Shown piece by piece: positions 51,290 to 61,216 of a stretch of 64,000 nt of DNA. Position 1 is the stretch's first letter, and every line of letters starts with the position of its first letter. A model generated the notes under the pieces. It was not told where the DNA came from and ran no database searches. It saw nothing but the letters and a program-made list of their open reading frames with translations. Made by a program: the position numbers and the translations under genes. The DNA lies in assembly GCF_000981385.1 (NCBI RefSeq), contig NZ_LATZ01000119.1, forward strand, positions 372,001 to 436,000, read 5' to 3'. The stretch comes from Bacillus sp. SA1-12 (GTDB taxonomy: Bacteria > Bacillota > Bacilli > Bacillales > Bacillaceae).

Positions 51290-51485
51290 GTGGTAAGTGG
51301 TTTCTTTCCATTCTTCTATTTTTTTTCAAATACAATTTTTTAGATACGTTCTAAAGGTATATAAGAATAAGAATCATATTTCCGTTTCAAGGGATTATAG
51401 AGTTAAGCTGTGATAATGGGGAATTGGGAGAAATTTTTGGTAATATGATATACTTTTAAGAAAAAAATTTTAAGGAGGAGACACC

Positions 51486-51938
51486 TTGAGTATACATTTT
51501 GACGTGAAAAGAATCATCAAGGTACCCAAACAAAAAGCATATGAAGGTTTGCTTGATCTTGATTCTGCCAAGCAATGGATGCAAGGTTTTGTAGGAATAA
51601 ATCGATTAGACGAAGGCCCTTTAAGGGTTGGAAGCCAGTGGAAAGAAACAAGAAAGATGTTTGGAAAAGAGGCTACTGAACATTTTGAAGTTGTTGAACT
51701 AAATGAACCTGATAAAATTGTACTACGCTGTGACGGAACAAAAGGAACAACAGGTAAAGGAGAATTTGTGTTTACATACATACTTGCTTCAACAAATGAT
51801 TCTACAGAGGTTAGCTTGTACGGTGAGATAAAGGGACTTACCGGTTTAGCTAAATTTTTTGGAAAAATGATGGCAGGAGCCTTTAAAAAAGCCTGCGCTA
51901 AAGATTTAGATGCGTTAAAGGGCTATTTGGAGAAATGA
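51486..51938 (+). CDS. SRPBCC (START-like) protein
   Basis: A 150-aa ligand-binding fold protein: an N-terminal IIKVPKQKAYEGLLDLDSAKQWM and a C-terminal long helix. The Bet v1/START fold binds hydrophobic ligands. The start is TTG 51486 with AAGGAGGAG. Function unknown. Confidence 0.75.
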   Translation: MSIHFDVKRIIKVPKQKAYEGLLDLDSAKQWMQGFVGINRLDEGPLRVGSQWKETRKMFGKEATEHFEVVELNEPDKIVLRCDGTKGTTGKGEFVFTYILASTNDSTEVSLYGEIKGLTGLAKFFGKMMAGAFKKACAKDLDALKGYLEK

Positions 51939-52084
51939 GTGGATGGAACAGGTTTTAGATTAAGGGCAGAGTTAAATAAATTTACATATATTACTTTAAT
52001 AAAAAAGGATTATTGAAACATTAGGGAGAAAAACATACGTATATGCTTTAAGAAATTAAAAAATTGATTAATGAGGTGGAAATA

Positions 52085-52480
52085 ATGGGTAGATTAATTC
52101 ATTTCGAAATTCATGTGGATGAAATGGAGCGGGCAAAAACGTTTTATGGTGAGGTATTTGGCTGGACATTTGAAGATTGGAGTGAATACGCTGGAATGCC
52201 ATATTTTGGAGCTGTGACCGGTGATGCCAATGAACCAGGAATTAATGGCGCTTTGATGCAGCGACAAGGTCCTTCCCCAGAAAGAAACCAGCCTATGAAT
52301 GGCTATGCTTGTACAATGGGTGTGGAAGATTACGATTCGATTGAGGCGAAAATTCTAAAAAATGGAGGACAGGTTGCCTTGCCAAAATATGCACTGCCTG
52401 GAATGGCGTGGCAGGGTTACTATGTTGATACCGAGGGAAATGTTTTTGGCATTCATCAACCAGATGAAAACGCAAAATAG
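52085..52480 (+). CDS. VOC-family (glyoxalase-like) protein
   Basis: A 131-aa protein with two beta-alpha-beta-beta-beta modules: LIHFEIHVDEMERAKTFYGE and a C-terminal YYVDTEGNVFGIHQ. The metal-binding residues of true glyoxalases are only partly kept. The start is ATG 52085 after GAGGTGG. Confidence 0.8.
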   Translation: MGRLIHFEIHVDEMERAKTFYGEVFGWTFEDWSEYAGMPYFGAVTGDANEPGINGALMQRQGPSPERNQPMNGYACTMGVEDYDSIEAKILKNGGQVALPKYALPGMAWQGYYVDTEGNVFGIHQPDENAK

Positions 52481-52549
52481 ACAATCACGAAATTATTCTT
52501 CCACTACATTATCAGAAATAAATCCTCTTTAATGCTGACTTTAATTAGT

Positions 52550-52594
52550 GCCTGTCCTGCAATGGACAAAAGTGTTTCATACTAGAGGACAGGC
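52550..52594. repeat. Palindromic REP-like element
   Basis: GCCTGTCCT (52550-52558) pairs with AGGACAGGC (52586-52594) around a 27-nt loop containing TGGACAAAAGTG. There is no T run. The wording resembles a dispersed Bacillus palindrome that I recall as GTGCCTGTCC; copy number cannot be checked here. Confidence 0.4.
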
Positions 52595-52641
52595 ATCATT
52601 TATCAGACCTTCAAATATTCCTAATCAATGTAGACCAAAAA

Positions 52642-53004
52642 TTAAACGGAATCCTCTTCATGTTCTTCGGCCTTTACAACGGTTTCCATATAATTTTTTC
52701 CCCATTCATACATGGATTCCAAAATAGGCATAAGTGTTCGTCCCTGCTCCTTTAATGAATACTCTACTCTAGGTGGAACAACAGGATAAACTTCACGATG
52801 AATGATTTGGTCCTCTTCTAATTCTCTTAATTGATTGGTTAACATTTTTTGCGTAATATTGGGCAAAAGAGCCTTCAATTCACTAAATCTTTTTGTCCCT
52901 TCTTTCCCAAGATGCCAGATGATAATCATCTTCCATTTACCGCCAATTATTGAAAGTGTTAATTCCTTTTCACAATTAAATGATTGATTTAAATATCTAT
53001 CCAT
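52642..53004 (-). CDS. HxlR-family regulator
   Basis: A 120-aa winged-helix regulator of the HxlR/MarR-like type: FNCEKELTLSIIGGKWKMII, FSELKALLPNITQKMLTNQL, RVEYSLKEQGRTL. The conserved N-terminal cysteine (CEKE) is the thiol switch in YodB and HypR, which sense quinones or hypochlorite. AAGGGGGAAGG precedes the ATG at 53004. It lies convergent with the VOC gene. Confidence 0.85.
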   Translation of the reverse strand: MDRYLNQSFNCEKELTLSIIGGKWKMIIIWHLGKEGTKRFSELKALLPNITQKMLTNQLRELEEDQIIHREVYPVVPPRVEYSLKEQGRTLMPILESMYEWGKNYMETVVKAEEHEEDSV

Positions 53005-53175
53005 TCGACCTTCCCCCTTGCCAACAGGTTCTTTTTCAAACCATAATTCGTAAAAATATGTACTATGTCATTATAATCGTTATTCTCTGTTAGTTTCTAT
53101 TATAAAAAACGATATGTTTTGCCTGATATGGGTAATGTAATAATATAACGGCGGTAAAAATGTGGGAGTGTTGAG

Positions 53176-53439
53176 ATGAAAATATCAGGCGGCATTATTT
53201 CAGGTGAGTTTGATAAGGATAAGAACGAATTTGCTTTACAAGAAATAAAGTCATTTTCTACAGAAACAACACTTAAGGAACAACAGCTAAATGCATTATA
53301 TGAATACTTGAGTAAGCATCAGCAGGAAGAGGGAGGACAAGTTCTTACCTTATATGATCAAATGCCTGTATTATTTACTAGACAGGAAATCAAGGAATTA
53401 TTAAAAGATCTGCATTCCATAAAAGCTTTATATCATTAA
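53176..53439 (+). CDS. Small protein of unknown function
   Basis: An 87-aa acidic protein, MKISGGIISGEFDKDKNEFA at the start, then a Gln-rich helix and LFTRQEIKELLKDLHSIKAL at the end. I do not recognise the family. GGGAG precedes the ATG and a strong terminator follows. Confidence 0.6.
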   Translation: MKISGGIISGEFDKDKNEFALQEIKSFSTETTLKEQQLNALYEYLSKHQQEEGGQVLTLYDQMPVLFTRQEIKELLKDLHSIKALYH

Positions 53440-53464
53440 ATGTTAAAATGTTCCGCTGCATTCT

Positions 53465-53511
53465 AAGCCGGGAGGGATTCTAAAGAAATAGAATCCAAAG
53501 CCCGGCTTTTT
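53465..53511 (+). terminator. Intrinsic terminator
   Basis: AAGCCGGG plus GGATTCTA pairs with TAGAATCC plus CCCGGCTT, then T. Confidence 0.85.
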
Positions 53512-53575
53512 CTCCTTTTGGACAGGTTCCCTTATTAATTTCTTATTTTTAGCCAAGACTGTTTTCGCAAACTTT

Positions 53576-53692
53576 GTTGATAATAATCCCTTTCCAATGT
53601 GATGGCTGTGAGCCTTCAAGACGTATACGCCTATGAGGATTCGCCTAACCCGCTGCTCTAAGCAGGATCCCGCAACCAGCTTCCAATCAACT
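53576..53692 (-). repeat. Degenerate Bacillus intergenic repeat
   Basis: Read on the minus strand it starts TTGATTGGAAG, then GCGGGATCCTGC, AGCAGCGGG, GAAGGCTCACAGCC and ends near TTATCAAC. This order of blocks matches a repeat I know from many Bacillus genomes (TTGATTGGAG ... CTCCTGCGGG ... GAGGCTCACCGCC ... ATCAAC). The copy is heavily mutated. The rest of the gap to 53970 shows no gene. Confidence 0.5.
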
Positions 53693-53970
53693 TTAACCAG
53701 TTCCCTTAAAGAATTTTTGTCTTTCTCATCCCCTTAAATGTCTATTTCTTTAAAAAATGAACTGAAAATTTTTTAGTTCCTTTATAGGATGTAAAAGGAT
53801 ACTTTCAAAAATGACCTCAGTTTGTTTGTCAATAGTATCCTCCAGGTAACTGAGTAACAAAAAAGTAGGTACTTGTTAAATTTATTCATTTATTTCATAA
53901 TGTCATTAGTTTGTATAAATTAATAATGTTTTATCTTCTTAGATATTTAGATAGAAAGTAGGTTGAATAA

Positions 53971-54852
53971 ATGAAGTTAAGAGTTTCTGCCGTACAATAT
54001 CATCTTCATACGATTAAATCGTTTGATCAATTTGCAAAGAAAGTCGAGCATTATATCAAAACCGCTCAAGAATTTTTATCAGATTTTATTTTATTCCCTG
54101 AATTTTTTACGACACAATTAATGTCGATCGAAAATGAGTTTGGAGAAGCATTAACGATTGACCAGCTGCCTAATTTTACGGAACAATATCGTTCATTATT
54201 TATGACACTTGCGATAAAAACAAAAATGCATATTATTGCCGGTACACATGTTATAAATAAAGACGGGAAATTATATAATGTAGCTCATATGTTTTATCCG
54301 GATGGAAGAGTTGCTGAACAAGCTAAGCTTCATATTACTCCAACCGAAGTTAATGAATGGAACATGAGTGCAGGGGATGATCTGCAAGTGTTCGAGACTG
54401 AAAAAGGAACAGTTGCTATGTTAACTTGTTATGATATCGAGTTCCCGGAGATTGTCCGGATGGCAAAAGCAAAGGGAGCGGACGTGATTTTTTGTCCATC
54501 TTGCACAGATGATCGCCATGGCTTCCACCGTGTTCGTTATACAAGCCATGCCAGAGCCATTGAAAACCAAGTATATGTCGTAACAACAGGCACTGTTGGC
54601 TCTCTTGAAACGGTTGATTTTATGCGGGGTAACTTTGGGCAAGCAGCAGTCATCACACCAAATGATGTTCCATTTCCACCAAAAGGGATTTTGGCAGAAG
54701 GGGAAATTAACCAGGATATGATTGTGACAGCAGATCTTGATTTAGAACTACTTTATCAGGTTCGAAAACATGGTGCTGTAACAACTTGGCGAGACAGACG
54801 AACAGATCTTTATCCCGATTGGGAAAAAACAGTCAGTAAAACTCTCGTATAA
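53971..54852 (+). CDS. Carbon-nitrogen hydrolase (nitrilase superfamily)
   Basis: A 293-aa enzyme with the Glu-Lys-Cys triad in FPEFF, AKLHITP and LTCYDIEFPE. It cleaves an amide or nitrile; the exact substrate is unknown. Two acetyltransferase-like genes follow within 11 nt, forming an operon. B. subtilis YhcX combines an acetyltransferase and such a hydrolase in one protein, so these may act in sequence. Confidence 0.85.
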   Translation: MKLRVSAVQYHLHTIKSFDQFAKKVEHYIKTAQEFLSDFILFPEFFTTQLMSIENEFGEALTIDQLPNFTEQYRSLFMTLAIKTKMHIIAGTHVINKDGKLYNVAHMFYPDGRVAEQAKLHITPTEVNEWNMSAGDDLQVFETEKGTVAMLTCYDIEFPEIVRMAKAKGADVIFCPSCTDDRHGFHRVRYTSHARAIENQVYVVTTGTVGSLETVDFMRGNFGQAAVITPNDVPFPPKGILAEGEINQDMIVTADLDLELLYQVRKHGAVTTWRDRRTDLYPDWEKTVSKTLV

Positions 54853-54862
54853 GGAGGACCAA

Positions 54863-55546
54863 ATGTACCTTAAGGAGCTTTATGTTTTCAATGATGATCA
54901 GCCGATTCCTGCCATTATTCGCAATTATAAACCAGAAGATTTTGCAGGATTGATCAAGATCCAAGAGGAAAGTTTTCCGCCTCCATTTCCAGCTGAATTA
55001 TGGTGGAATACGGAGCAGCTTTCAAATCATGTAAAGTTATTTCCAGAAGGTGCTCTATGTATGGAAGTGAATGGGGAAATTGTTGCATCAATGACAGGCT
55101 TAATTGTCGATTTTGACCCACATCATCCTGAGCACTCTTGGGAAGAAATAACAGATAATGGCTATATCAAAAACCATACCCCTAATGGAAATACACTATA
55201 TGTCGTTGATATAGGAGTACGTCCTGCTTATCGTAAATACGGATTGGGAAAATGGTTAATGCAGTCGATGTATGAAGTAGTTGTTCATTTAGGCTTGGAA
55301 CGATTGCTTGGCGGCGGAAGAATGCCTGATTATCATAAAGTAGCGCATGAGTTGACAGCACATGACTATATCAATGAAGTGATGAAAGGAAACCTAAAAG
55401 ATCCTGTCATCACCTTCTTATTGCGATGCGGACGGACACCTGTAAAACTTGTTGCTAACTACCTGGAAGATGAGGAGTCTCACCATTATGGTGTCCTTAT
55501 GGAGTGGAAAAACCCTTGCTTTACATCCATTAAAGGAGAGGAATAA
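54863..55546 (+). CDS. GNAT acetyltransferase
   Basis: A 227-aa protein with a GNAT core: YVVDIGVRPAYRKYGLGKWL carries the acetyl-CoA loop (R-x-x-G-x-G/K). MPDYHKVAHELTAHDYI is similar to the acetyltransferase half of YhcX-like proteins. AAGGAGG precedes the ATG, 11 nt after the hydrolase. Confidence 0.8.
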   Translation: MYLKELYVFNDDQPIPAIIRNYKPEDFAGLIKIQEESFPPPFPAELWWNTEQLSNHVKLFPEGALCMEVNGEIVASMTGLIVDFDPHHPEHSWEEITDNGYIKNHTPNGNTLYVVDIGVRPAYRKYGLGKWLMQSMYEVVVHLGLERLLGGGRMPDYHKVAHELTAHDYINEVMKGNLKDPVITFLLRCGRTPVKLVANYLEDEESHHYGVLMEWKNPCFTSIKGEE

Positions 55547-55548
55547 AC

Positions 55549-56220
55549 ATGGAATTTTTAAGAATAACAAATATAGTAGATCCATTATTTAAACAAATGC
55601 ACCAACTAATGCAAGATGTTTTCCCTAAGGAAGAAGTATTAGACTTTGAGCTTTGGAAAGAACCGTTAGAGGATCCGGGAATTCGTGTTTTTGTTGCAGT
55701 CCTTAACGGGAAAGTAGTAGGAGCAACTGAGTACCGATACTATGAAGATTTTAATGTGGCGATGACAGACTTTACGATTATCGGGGTAGCAGGACTTGGA
55801 GTAGGACCATTTTTAGCAGAAAATAGATTAGCAGACTTACAGGAATTAGCTGCTGCGAATAACAAAGACTTATATGGTATGTTTGCTGAAATATATAATC
55901 CTTATCAGGTTGAGCATTATGAATTTGGCGGAATTAAACCAATGGACCCGTATGTTCGCCGTGAAGTTTTAGCTCACCTTGGCTATAAGCGCATTGATTT
56001 TAAATATGTTCATCCATCATGGGACAATGATGGCACAGCAGTAACCGGCCTTGATCTTTGCTTCCTGCCAATGGAAAAAGGAACGAACGAGCTCCCAACT
56101 GATTTAGTTGTTAAATTTTTAACAAGATATTATACAGTATTGCCTTATAAACCAGATTCCTGGTATTCAATGGTCCAAGATTTAGAAGCAAAGAGCCGTA
56201 TAGCTCTAATGCCTTTATAA
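55549..56220 (+). CDS. GNAT-like protein, second of the pair
   Basis: A 223-aa protein with VFVAVLNGKVVGATEYRYY followed by an atypical IGVAGLGVGPFLAEN in place of the usual acetyl-CoA loop, and a C-terminal half rich in aromatic residues. It is likely a divergent GNAT fold; activity is uncertain. It begins 2 nt after the preceding stop. Confidence 0.65.
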   Translation: MEFLRITNIVDPLFKQMHQLMQDVFPKEEVLDFELWKEPLEDPGIRVFVAVLNGKVVGATEYRYYEDFNVAMTDFTIIGVAGLGVGPFLAENRLADLQELAAANNKDLYGMFAEIYNPYQVEHYEFGGIKPMDPYVRREVLAHLGYKRIDFKYVHPSWDNDGTAVTGLDLCFLPMEKGTNELPTDLVVKFLTRYYTVLPYKPDSWYSMVQDLEAKSRIALMPL

Positions 56221-56232
56221 GATATATAGAGT

Positions 56233-56337
56233 GCACTTCAATGTTAATAATCTCTAACATTTTGAAGTGCCTTTACCATTTAACACTCTGTAAAAGCTTA
56301 AAAGGCACATCCTTAGCTTTGTAAAGTTGTGCCTTTT
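56233..56337. terminator. Two terminators between convergent genes
   Basis: First GCACTTCA-ATGTTA (56233-56246) with TAACAT and TGAAGTGC (56255-56270). Second AAAAGGCACA (56300-56309) with TGTGCCTTTT (56328-56337), symmetric enough to work in both directions. Confidence 0.75.
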
Positions 56338-56405
56338 AATATTTTTTGCTTATTATCTTAAATACCTTTATGCATTATGAGAAAGAGCTTAATTTACAAA
56401 AATAA

Positions 56406-57374
56406 TCATATCGTGATAACAACTTTTCCTTTTGCGTGTCCTTTCTCAAAATATCGGAATGCATCTGAAACCTCTTCCAGTGGATAACATTGATCAATAA
56501 CAGGCTTTACTTTTTCCGCTTCGATAAGTTCCTTCATAAAGTACAGATCGTTTTGGTTGGGCCGTTGTAAAAAGGTACTCATTTTTTTACTGCTTGTCAT
56601 GGAAATCAATGGCCCTCGGACAATGGCCTCGAACATTTGCACTTCGGATCCGCCGACATGCACAAAAATACCATTGGGATGTAATACACGGTTATAGGCA
56701 GAAAGCGGCTGAGATCCATTAACACCAAGAATCAAGTCATATGTTGTTGTTTTCTTTGTAAAATTCTCCTTTGTATAATCAATAATATGGTCAGCTCCAA
56801 GTGAACGTAAAATGTCTACATTTCTTGTACTGCATACACCAGTTACCTCTGCACCAAAAGATTTGGCCATTTGTACTGCGAAGGTTCCTACACCGCCAGA
56901 GGCACCATTAATCAATATCTTTTGTCCTTTTTGGATGTTGCCTTTATCTCTCAGACTCTGCAATGCTGTTGAACCAGCCATAGGTACAGCAGCTGCTTCA
57001 ACAAAGGAAAGATTGACTGGCTTTAATGCTAATGCACTTTCCGGAACAGAAACATATTCGGCAAAACCACCCCAGCCGCAACCGGAAAGATCTCCAAACA
57101 CTTCATCTCCCGGTTGAAATTGCTTAACATTATTGCCAACGGCCTCAACTCGACCTGCGATGTCTCCGCCTGGTATGGAATATTTGGGTTTTAGCAGTCC
57201 AAAGGCTAATCGGGCTAAAACTGGCTTCCCTTTCAACAGAATCAAATTTCCATAGTTCAAGGATGCCGCATGAACCTTTACTAATACTTGATGATCCAAA
57301 GGAACAGGTTTTTTTACCTCAGTCATTTCAAGAACTTCTGGCGTACCGTATTTGTAACTAACGATTGCTTTCAT
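56406..57374 (-). CDS. Zinc-less NADPH quinone oxidoreductase-like MDR protein
   Basis: A 322-aa medium-chain dehydrogenase/reductase. GDIAGRVEAVG, GDEVFGDLSG and the cofactor motif INGASGGVGTFAVQMAKSFG are visible; zinc ligands of alcohol dehydrogenases are missing. Probably an NADPH-dependent quinone or enone reductase. A divergent paralogue of the same length is at 57759. Confidence 0.85.
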   Translation of the reverse strand: MKAIVSYKYGTPEVLEMTEVKKPVPLDHQVLVKVHAASLNYGNLILLKGKPVLARLAFGLLKPKYSIPGGDIAGRVEAVGNNVKQFQPGDEVFGDLSGCGWGGFAEYVSVPESALALKPVNLSFVEAAAVPMAGSTALQSLRDKGNIQKGQKILINGASGGVGTFAVQMAKSFGAEVTGVCSTRNVDILRSLGADHIIDYTKENFTKKTTTYDLILGVNGSQPLSAYNRVLHPNGIFVHVGGSEVQMFEAIVRGPLISMTSSKKMSTFLQRPNQNDLYFMKELIEAEKVKPVIDQCYPLEEVSDAFRYFEKGHAKGKVVITI

Positions 57375-57758
57375 TATAATCCCTCCAACTTTCTTAAATG
57401 GATTGGAATCTACCTGAAAAATGAAAATACTCTCTAATGTAGATATTCCAGATGTTCATTCCTTCTTAAAAGCCATACTCAAAGTAAAAGGAAGTTGAAG
57501 GTCATATAAAAAAATTACTAAAGATACTGGCTCAAATGATGGTAACTTTACCATTTCTCTTTAAATTGAGTACCAATTGCTATACGATTTCGTACATGAA
57601 ATAGATTCATTATTTGCTGGGTTTTCTCAAACAGGGGACTGATTTTAATAGCTAGTGAGTATGATAAAAATGTACGATTCTTGATTGAATATGAAACTAT
57701 AGTTCTATTTATTCGTAGTTTTAGGTATTCATACATTTAACTGATTGGAGGAGAATAA

Positions 57759-58727
57759 ATGAAAGCAATTGTATACACAAAGTATGGTCCTCCCGATGTT
57801 CTACAATTGAAAGAGGTAGAAAAACCAATTCCTAAAGAGAAGGAAATTCTGGTGAAAATAAAAGCGACTACTGTAACTGTAGCAGATATTCGGGCACGAG
57901 GTTTTACAGTTCCTCCTGCTTTTTGGCTCCCTGCTCGAATAACACTTGGTTTCAAGCAACCAAAAAAAGAGATATTAGGGATGGAGTTCTCTGGAGAAGT
58001 GGAGTCAGTTGGGAAAGATGTAAAAAGGTTTAAGAAAGGTGACCAGGTATTTGCAGCAACCTTGGCCAATTTCGGCGCTTATGCGGAGTATAAGTGTCTT
58101 CCGGAAGATGGTCCGATATCTATTAAACCTTCCAATATAACGTATGCAGAAGCCGCTGCTATTCCAATTGGGGCACGCACAGCATTGTATTTTCTAACAA
58201 AAACCAATATTCAAAGCGGACAAAAGGTCTTAGTTTATGGTGCTTCAGGAAGTGTAGGAACTTTTGCTGTTCAACTTGCCAAGCATTTCGGAGCAAACGT
58301 AACTGGGGTATGCAGTACCACGAATTTAGAATTAGTAAAATCTTTAGGTGCTGACAAGGTAATTGATTATACCACAGAGGATTTTTCTAGAACTGACGGG
58401 ACCTATGATGTGATCTTTGAAGCTGTAAACAAGAGTTCCTTTACAGCATGTATGAATTTGTTAAAAAAGAACGGTACCTATATAAATATCACGGAACCGC
58501 TGCCAAATATCAGAATGCTTTGGACTAAACTGACAAGCAAAAAGAAATTAATATTTAGCCGGAATTCACCTGAAACTTCAGAAGCTCTTATCTTCCTTAA
58601 AGACCTTGTTGAAATGGGAAAATTAAAAGTGGTCATTGATAGAACCTTTCAGTTTGAAGAGATCGTTGAAGCTCATCGATATGTTGAGAAAGGACACAAA
58701 AAGGGAAATGTCATTATAAATGTGTAA
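57759..58727 (+). CDS. Paralogous zinc-less MDR oxidoreductase
   Basis: A 322-aa relative of the protein at 56406 with VYGASGSVGTFAVQLAKHFG as cofactor site and MEFSGEVESVGKDV. The two genes are divergent and of equal length, suggesting an old duplication. GGAGGAG precedes the ATG. Confidence 0.85.
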   Translation: MKAIVYTKYGPPDVLQLKEVEKPIPKEKEILVKIKATTVTVADIRARGFTVPPAFWLPARITLGFKQPKKEILGMEFSGEVESVGKDVKRFKKGDQVFAATLANFGAYAEYKCLPEDGPISIKPSNITYAEAAAIPIGARTALYFLTKTNIQSGQKVLVYGASGSVGTFAVQLAKHFGANVTGVCSTTNLELVKSLGADKVIDYTTEDFSRTDGTYDVIFEAVNKSSFTACMNLLKKNGTYINITEPLPNIRMLWTKLTSKKKLIFSRNSPETSEALIFLKDLVEMGKLKVVIDRTFQFEEIVEAHRYVEKGHKKGNVIINV

Positions 58728-58973
58728 CCAAAAAAGATTTTATTAAACTAAACACAATAACGACCTGTTGTAAGAAATGGTTCATTCCCAAATTTATAAA
58801 CTCCACATAAACATTTATATATTTTTAATAAGATAAGAGATGGAGTTAGAGAATAAGAGAGGAAATAATCAACCATCCACATTGTTGTGAATGAAAAAAT
58901 TTGGTAGTTAGAGAGATTTTTATTTTCTAAAGTTTTCCATTAAAATAAAAAATGCTTTATACTGGAGGTGTTA

Positions 58974-59411
58974 ATGAAAAAAACAGCGCTATTATTCATA
59001 TTTTTTATCTTTATATTTTCTTCATCAGTTCTAGCTTTGTCTTGGGCTTATCCTTTTGTTGTTTGGAACGGAAAGGTTTATGAAGTTAAACAAGAAGTTA
59101 TCGAAGATAGTGAGATTGGAAAAATGATAGGGGAAGTAAGGACCACACCTCATGAAATAACTGGAAATTATTACGGAAATGCTTCAAACTACTACCCAAA
59201 AGGGACAAATTATTATGAAATAAAAGGAACATCAACTTCAAGTGCAATTGCAATAAAAAACGATCATAAATGGGTAAAGGCTATCTATGTCCAAAAAGCT
59301 CCATTTCACATAATGAATGTACTCACCAACACCTGCTTCATCTCTGCTGTTATAATAATCGCTCTTATTGCTATTGTGATATTCCAATTGAAAAAGTCTA
59401 AAAATGAATGA
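58974..59411 (+). CDS. Two-TM membrane protein of unknown function
   Basis: A 145-aa protein with an N-terminal signal or anchor (LLFIFFIFIFSSSVLALS), an extracytoplasmic middle rich in Tyr/Asn with VWNGKVYEV, and a C-terminal membrane helix near residue 115-137. Not recognised. The start is ATG 58974 with GGAGG at 58964-58968. Confidence 0.65.
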   Translation: MKKTALLFIFFIFIFSSSVLALSWAYPFVVWNGKVYEVKQEVIEDSEIGKMIGEVRTTPHEITGNYYGNASNYYPKGTNYYEIKGTSTSSAIAIKNDHKWVKAIYVQKAPFHIMNVLTNTCFISAVIIIALIAIVIFQLKKSKNE

Positions 59412-59567
59412 TATATAGAGACATAATCAATTTTGACCTATCATTGAGATGTTATTTTCCAAATGTTTTATCTGCAAAAAACCTTTGATAACGCAAAATT
59501 TACATCAATCTTACAGGAAGTGAGCAAGTGAAAAAAGAAAATTAAAAAATATGATAAACAGGTAAAA

Positions 59568-60130
59568 ATGTATGAAAATTATCGTTCAAATCAAAAGCTT
59601 GCAGGATTGAGAAAAAAATTAATTAAAAGCGCATACGGAAAAGTCTTAGAGGTCGGAGTTGGAGCGGGAGCGAACTTTCCTTACTATAATAGAAATAATG
59701 TTGAGGTCACAGGAGTTGACTTTAGTTCAGAGATGATTAAAAGTGCCAAAAGAACAGCATCAATTTTTCAAATAAAAGCAGAATTTATCCATGAAGACAT
59801 TAATGAGTTGAAATTAGAACACAACTCTTTTGATTGTATCGTATCAACCCTTTCACTTTGCAGTTATCTGACCCAATTGCTACATTAAGTAAATTTAATG
59901 GTTGGTGCCGTAAGGATGGGATTATCTTGTTAATGGAGCATGGTCTGAGCTCTAATCCATTACTCTCCTTTTCCCAAAAAATAAGTGATCCACTATTTAC
60001 TAAAGTCTCTGGATGTCATTGTAACAGAGATATCAATAAGATCATTGAAAATTCTAATCTTAAGCTCGAACATATCGAACGTTATTGGTCTGATATCATC
60101 TATCTAATTCTGGAGAAACCTGTTAAGTAA
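59568..60130 (+). pseudogene. Frameshifted class I methyltransferase
   Basis: The N-terminal half (59568-59888) has the SAM site KVLEVGVGAGANFPYY and continues to CIVSTLSLCSY. The rest (SDPIATLSKFNGWCRKDG onward) lies in another frame to 60130, joined near 59863-59868. The true N-terminus upstream (GTG 59528 in a poly-A region) is also out of frame. Either two real frameshifts or sequencing errors. Confidence 0.75.
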
Positions 60131-60414
60131 CAGTTCTGCTCTTATTAAAATCTAAACTAAAGGGCGCAATTCTGAAATAAGGATTCAGCGTACAATTGAG
60201 GGAATACAATTGAATGAAACCTTTTAAGTGTAGTAGATATTTATGTTAAGTTTAGAGATTACCAATAGGTTGCCTAATAATCTTAAAGTATATTACTTGG
60301 ATACAATTCTGTTGTTGTAATAAGGACATCCAAATTATGAACAACTATTGTGAATAAGAATCACTATTACCTGGGCTAGCTCAATAGTATAAAAACTCTT
60401 TAGGAGGAGAATGT

Positions 60415-60924
60415 ATGAGTCAAAATGAAAAGGATAGCAGTTTTACAGAACAAAATACACAAATAATTGATTATAATGAAAAAAAAGAAAAAATTAATGT
60501 AGATGAAGGGATTAAATGGTTGCGCGCAGCCATACATACAGGCGACGTAGGGGCAATGAATGAGTTGTCCTATCAGTTGTTAACAGGAAAAGTAGTTAAG
60601 CAAGATGTAGAAGAAGGAGAAAAATGGCTTAGAAGATCCGCAGAAATGGGGGATAGATGGGCAATGATGGAATTAGGCTACCGTCTGCTTGTTGGAGAAG
60701 ACCTTAAAAAAGATGGTGTAGAAGGAGAAAAATGGCTTAGAAAGTCTGCTGAATCACACTATCCAACTGCAATGAGAATATTAGGTTATCGATTATTAGC
60801 AGGTAGTGAATTAGAGCAAAATATCGAAGAAGGAGAAAAATGGTTACGAAAAGCTGCTGAAGCAGGGGAAGCCGTCGCGATGAGAGAGTGGGGAAAATAT
60901 TTAATAAACGGGTTCGTTAAGTAA
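60415..60924 (+). CDS. Sel1-repeat protein
   Basis: A 169-aa protein made of four Sel1-like units of about 36 residues, each with GEKWLRKSAE, an A-M-x-E-L-G-Y-R-L-L helix and a Glu/Lys-rich linker. Such repeats form protein-interaction solenoids. No signal peptide. TAGGAGGAG precedes the ATG. Confidence 0.75.
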   Translation: MSQNEKDSSFTEQNTQIIDYNEKKEKINVDEGIKWLRAAIHTGDVGAMNELSYQLLTGKVVKQDVEEGEKWLRRSAEMGDRWAMMELGYRLLVGEDLKKDGVEGEKWLRKSAESHYPTAMRILGYRLLAGSELEQNIEEGEKWLRKAAEAGEAVAMREWGKYLINGFVK

Positions 60925-61216
60925 CTTTATGAACAATCATTTAAAATAAAAGAACGATTAGAAGCTATTCGTTATTCGGATAATGGGTGCAAGAGTTGAA
61001 GATCTACTATGGTCGGCAGCTCTTTTTTAATGTCTATCGGGGCAGGGACTACGGATTCATGAAATTAGTTAGTAGAATTCTCTAAAGTACAATGAGGGAA
61101 AAATGAGAAAAATAGGCATATTTATCTATTTTTCTCATTTATCTATATTATAACAACAAAAATATAATTAATCTGTTATAATACAACTAGTATTTATTTT
61201 ATCATGAGGTGAAATT

